From Candidatus Omnitrophota bacterium (GTDB lineage: Bacteria > Omnitrophota > Gorgyraeia > Gygaellales > Profunditerraquicolaceae): a DNA stretch of 6,618 nucleotides. The notes under the pieces are model-generated. The model did no database searches, was not told the DNA's origin, and worked only from the letters and a program-made list of their open reading frames with translations. The stretch is taken from the NCBI GenBank assembly GCA_016931435.1, contig JAFGET010000140.1, positions 1 to 6,618 on the forward strand. Direction: 5' to 3'. A program made the position numbers and the translations under genes. Numbering within the stretch: the first letter of the stretch is position 1; each line of letters opens with the position of its first letter. This document shows, in pieces, positions 6,298-6,618 of the stretch.

Positions 6298-6373
6298 AAG
6301 CGCGACTGGTGGTCAACATGGGAAACCATGAGGAAGCGCTTAAAAAAAAGTGAAAACCGTACACCTGGGTTTT
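6298..6373 (+). promoter_or_regulatory. ZTP (pfl-motif) riboswitch aptamer
   Basis: The sequence fits the ZTP/ZMP riboswitch. P1 pairs AAGCGC (6298-6303) with GCGCTT (6336-6341). The conserved GACTGG follows (6304-6309). P2 is CATGG-GAAA-CCATG (6317-6330), then AGGAAGCGC. After an A-rich linker, P3 pairs AAAACC (6353-6358) with GGTTTT (6368-6373), and its loop holds CACC (6362-6365). GGTG (6308-6311) can pair with that CACC, replacing the GGCG/CGCC pseudoknot common in the class. The class senses the purine intermediate ZTP/ZMP, which builds up when 10-formyl-tetrahydrofolate is scarce. It was first named for its link to pfl genes, exactly the gene found downstream here. P3 and the loop overlap the terminator arm, so ligand binding should switch expression on. 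Confidence 0.92.
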
Positions 6374-6397
6374 TTTAACCCGGGTGTTTTTCTTTTT
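6362..6397 (+). terminator. Intrinsic terminator, expression platform of the ZTP riboswitch
   Basis: CACCTGGGTT (6362-6371) pairs with AACCCGGGTG (6377-6386) over ten pairs, one of them T-G, around a five-T loop. It is followed by a TTTTTCTTTTT tract (6387-6397). Its 5' arm contains the CACC and GGGTT bases needed for the riboswitch pseudoknot and P3, so terminator and bound aptamer exclude each other. It would also end read-through from the upstream operon. Confidence 0.93.
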
Positions 6398-6399
6398 AT

Positions 6400-6491
6400 A
6401 CACCCGACGCTATCGGATGCGTCGGTGTCCCCCTTTACTGGGGATAGCACCCCAGCTTATCGGAGTGCTGGGTGTCCCCCTTTACTGGGGG
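6400..6491 (+). repeat. Tandem 47-base structured module (two copies) in the pflB leader
   Basis: Two units repeat with an exact 47-base period (about 6400-6444 and 6447-6491). Each has a bulged hairpin and then a C5-TTTACT-G4/5 hairpin. In copy 1 CACC (6401-6404) pairs GGTG (6424-6427), C6405 bulges, and GACGC (6406-6410) pairs GCGTC (6419-6423). In copy 2 CACC (6448-6451) pairs GGTG (6471-6474), C6452 bulges, and CAGC (6453-6456) pairs GCTG (6467-6470). Three upper-stem pairs differ between copies and each stays Watson-Crick. The loop TATCGGA (6411-6417, 6458-6464) and GGTGTCCCCCTTTACTGGGG (6424-6443, 6471-6490) are identical. The module lies after the riboswitch terminator and touches the pflB ribosome binding site. 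I do not recognise it as a known RNA family. An intergenic repeat element is the alternative. Confidence 0.8.
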
Positions 6492-6497
6492 AGGAGG
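6490..6497 (+). promoter_or_regulatory. Ribosome binding site of pflB, abutting the tandem module
   Basis: GGAGGAGG lies eight bases before the ATG at 6506 and is nearly perfect. Its first bases are shared with the G5 arm (6487-6491) of the last module hairpin, so folding of that arm could affect ribosome access. Confidence 0.8.
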
Positions 6498-6505
6498 GTT
6501 TAGGG

Positions 6506-6618
6506 ATGTTTAACAGAGGAAGATGGGATAAGACGGTTGATGTCAGGGATTTTATCAACAGGAATTACACTCCTTATGACGCAGGAGAAGATTTTTTAAA
6601 AGGGCCGACAGAGAGGAC
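6506..6618 (+). CDS. pflB: Pyruvate formate-lyase, N-terminal part (cut by window edge)
   Basis: The first 37 codons are present before the window ends. They read MFNRGRWDKTVDVRDFINRN, then YTPYDAGEDFLKGPTER. The pattern W..x.DVRDFI..NYTPY.G...FL.GPTE is the hallmark start of pyruvate formate-lyase, the glycyl-radical enzyme that splits pyruvate plus CoA into acetyl-CoA and formate without oxygen. The start is short compared with the E. coli enzyme but keeps the conserved block. The catalytic cysteines and the C-terminal glycyl-radical loop lie outside the window, so PFL cannot be fully separated from close glycyl-radical relatives, though this start favours true PFL. Expression is governed by the ZTP riboswitch. 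That makes sense because formate feeds formyl-tetrahydrofolate synthesis. Confidence 0.92.
   Translation, partial: MFNRGRWDKTVDVRDFINRNYTPYDAGEDFLKGPTER

Noticed and set aside
6400..6491. CRISPR array
   Set aside because: Only two units are present, directly joined without unique spacers. The varying parts are stem arms that covary, which is RNA structure and not repeat-spacer layout.

Overview
The window looks like chromosome of an uncultured anaerobic bacterium. It has moderate GC, short gene spacing and mixed-strand small operons. The pyruvate formate-lyase, flavoredoxin-type flavoprotein and radical SAM genes fit an anaerobe. An Omnitrophota-like lineage is a guess from general gene style, not something the sequence proves. 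No tRNA, rRNA, CRISPR array or insertion sequence was seen.

Left part (1-1450): the tail of an unidentified gene, then a decayed patch. That patch joins a DsrE-like remnant, which has lost its start codon and carries a stop and a frameshift, to the C-terminal end of a TrmO/TsaA-like protein. Next comes an intact radical SAM gene (375-1418) whose start overlaps the stop of the TrmO remnant. Its codon use looks different from its neighbours.

Middle (1450-5341): a reverse-strand PilZ protein with a C-terminal membrane helix, probably transcribed without a leader, faces a forward unit across a 164-base divergent promoter region. The forward unit holds a flavoredoxin-like flavoprotein, a broken small gene and a T4 endonuclease V-type pyrimidine-dimer glycosylase. 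The glycosylase ends tail-to-tail, with a 16-base overlap, against a reverse-strand UvrD/PcrA/Rep-type helicase. Two DNA-repair functions therefore sit side by side.

Right part (5342-6618): a two-gene operon encodes a small STAS/SpoIIAA-like protein and a four-helix membrane protein. The stop codon of the second gene lies inside the -35 box of the next promoter. That promoter drives a long leader for pyruvate formate-lyase (pflB, only the first 37 codons are in the window). The leader contains a complete ZTP (pfl-motif) riboswitch whose pseudoknot and P3 bases are shared with an intrinsic terminator. After the terminator and before the Shine-Dalgarno come two copies of a 47-base structured module. 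Its hairpin stems differ by compensatory base changes, while the loop, the bulge and the second hairpin stay identical. I could not match this module to a known RNA class. It is the best candidate here for something undescribed.

Taken together, the pfl leader seems to sense one-carbon status through ZTP at the level of termination. It may then carry a second control layer, through the tandem module next to the ribosome binding site.
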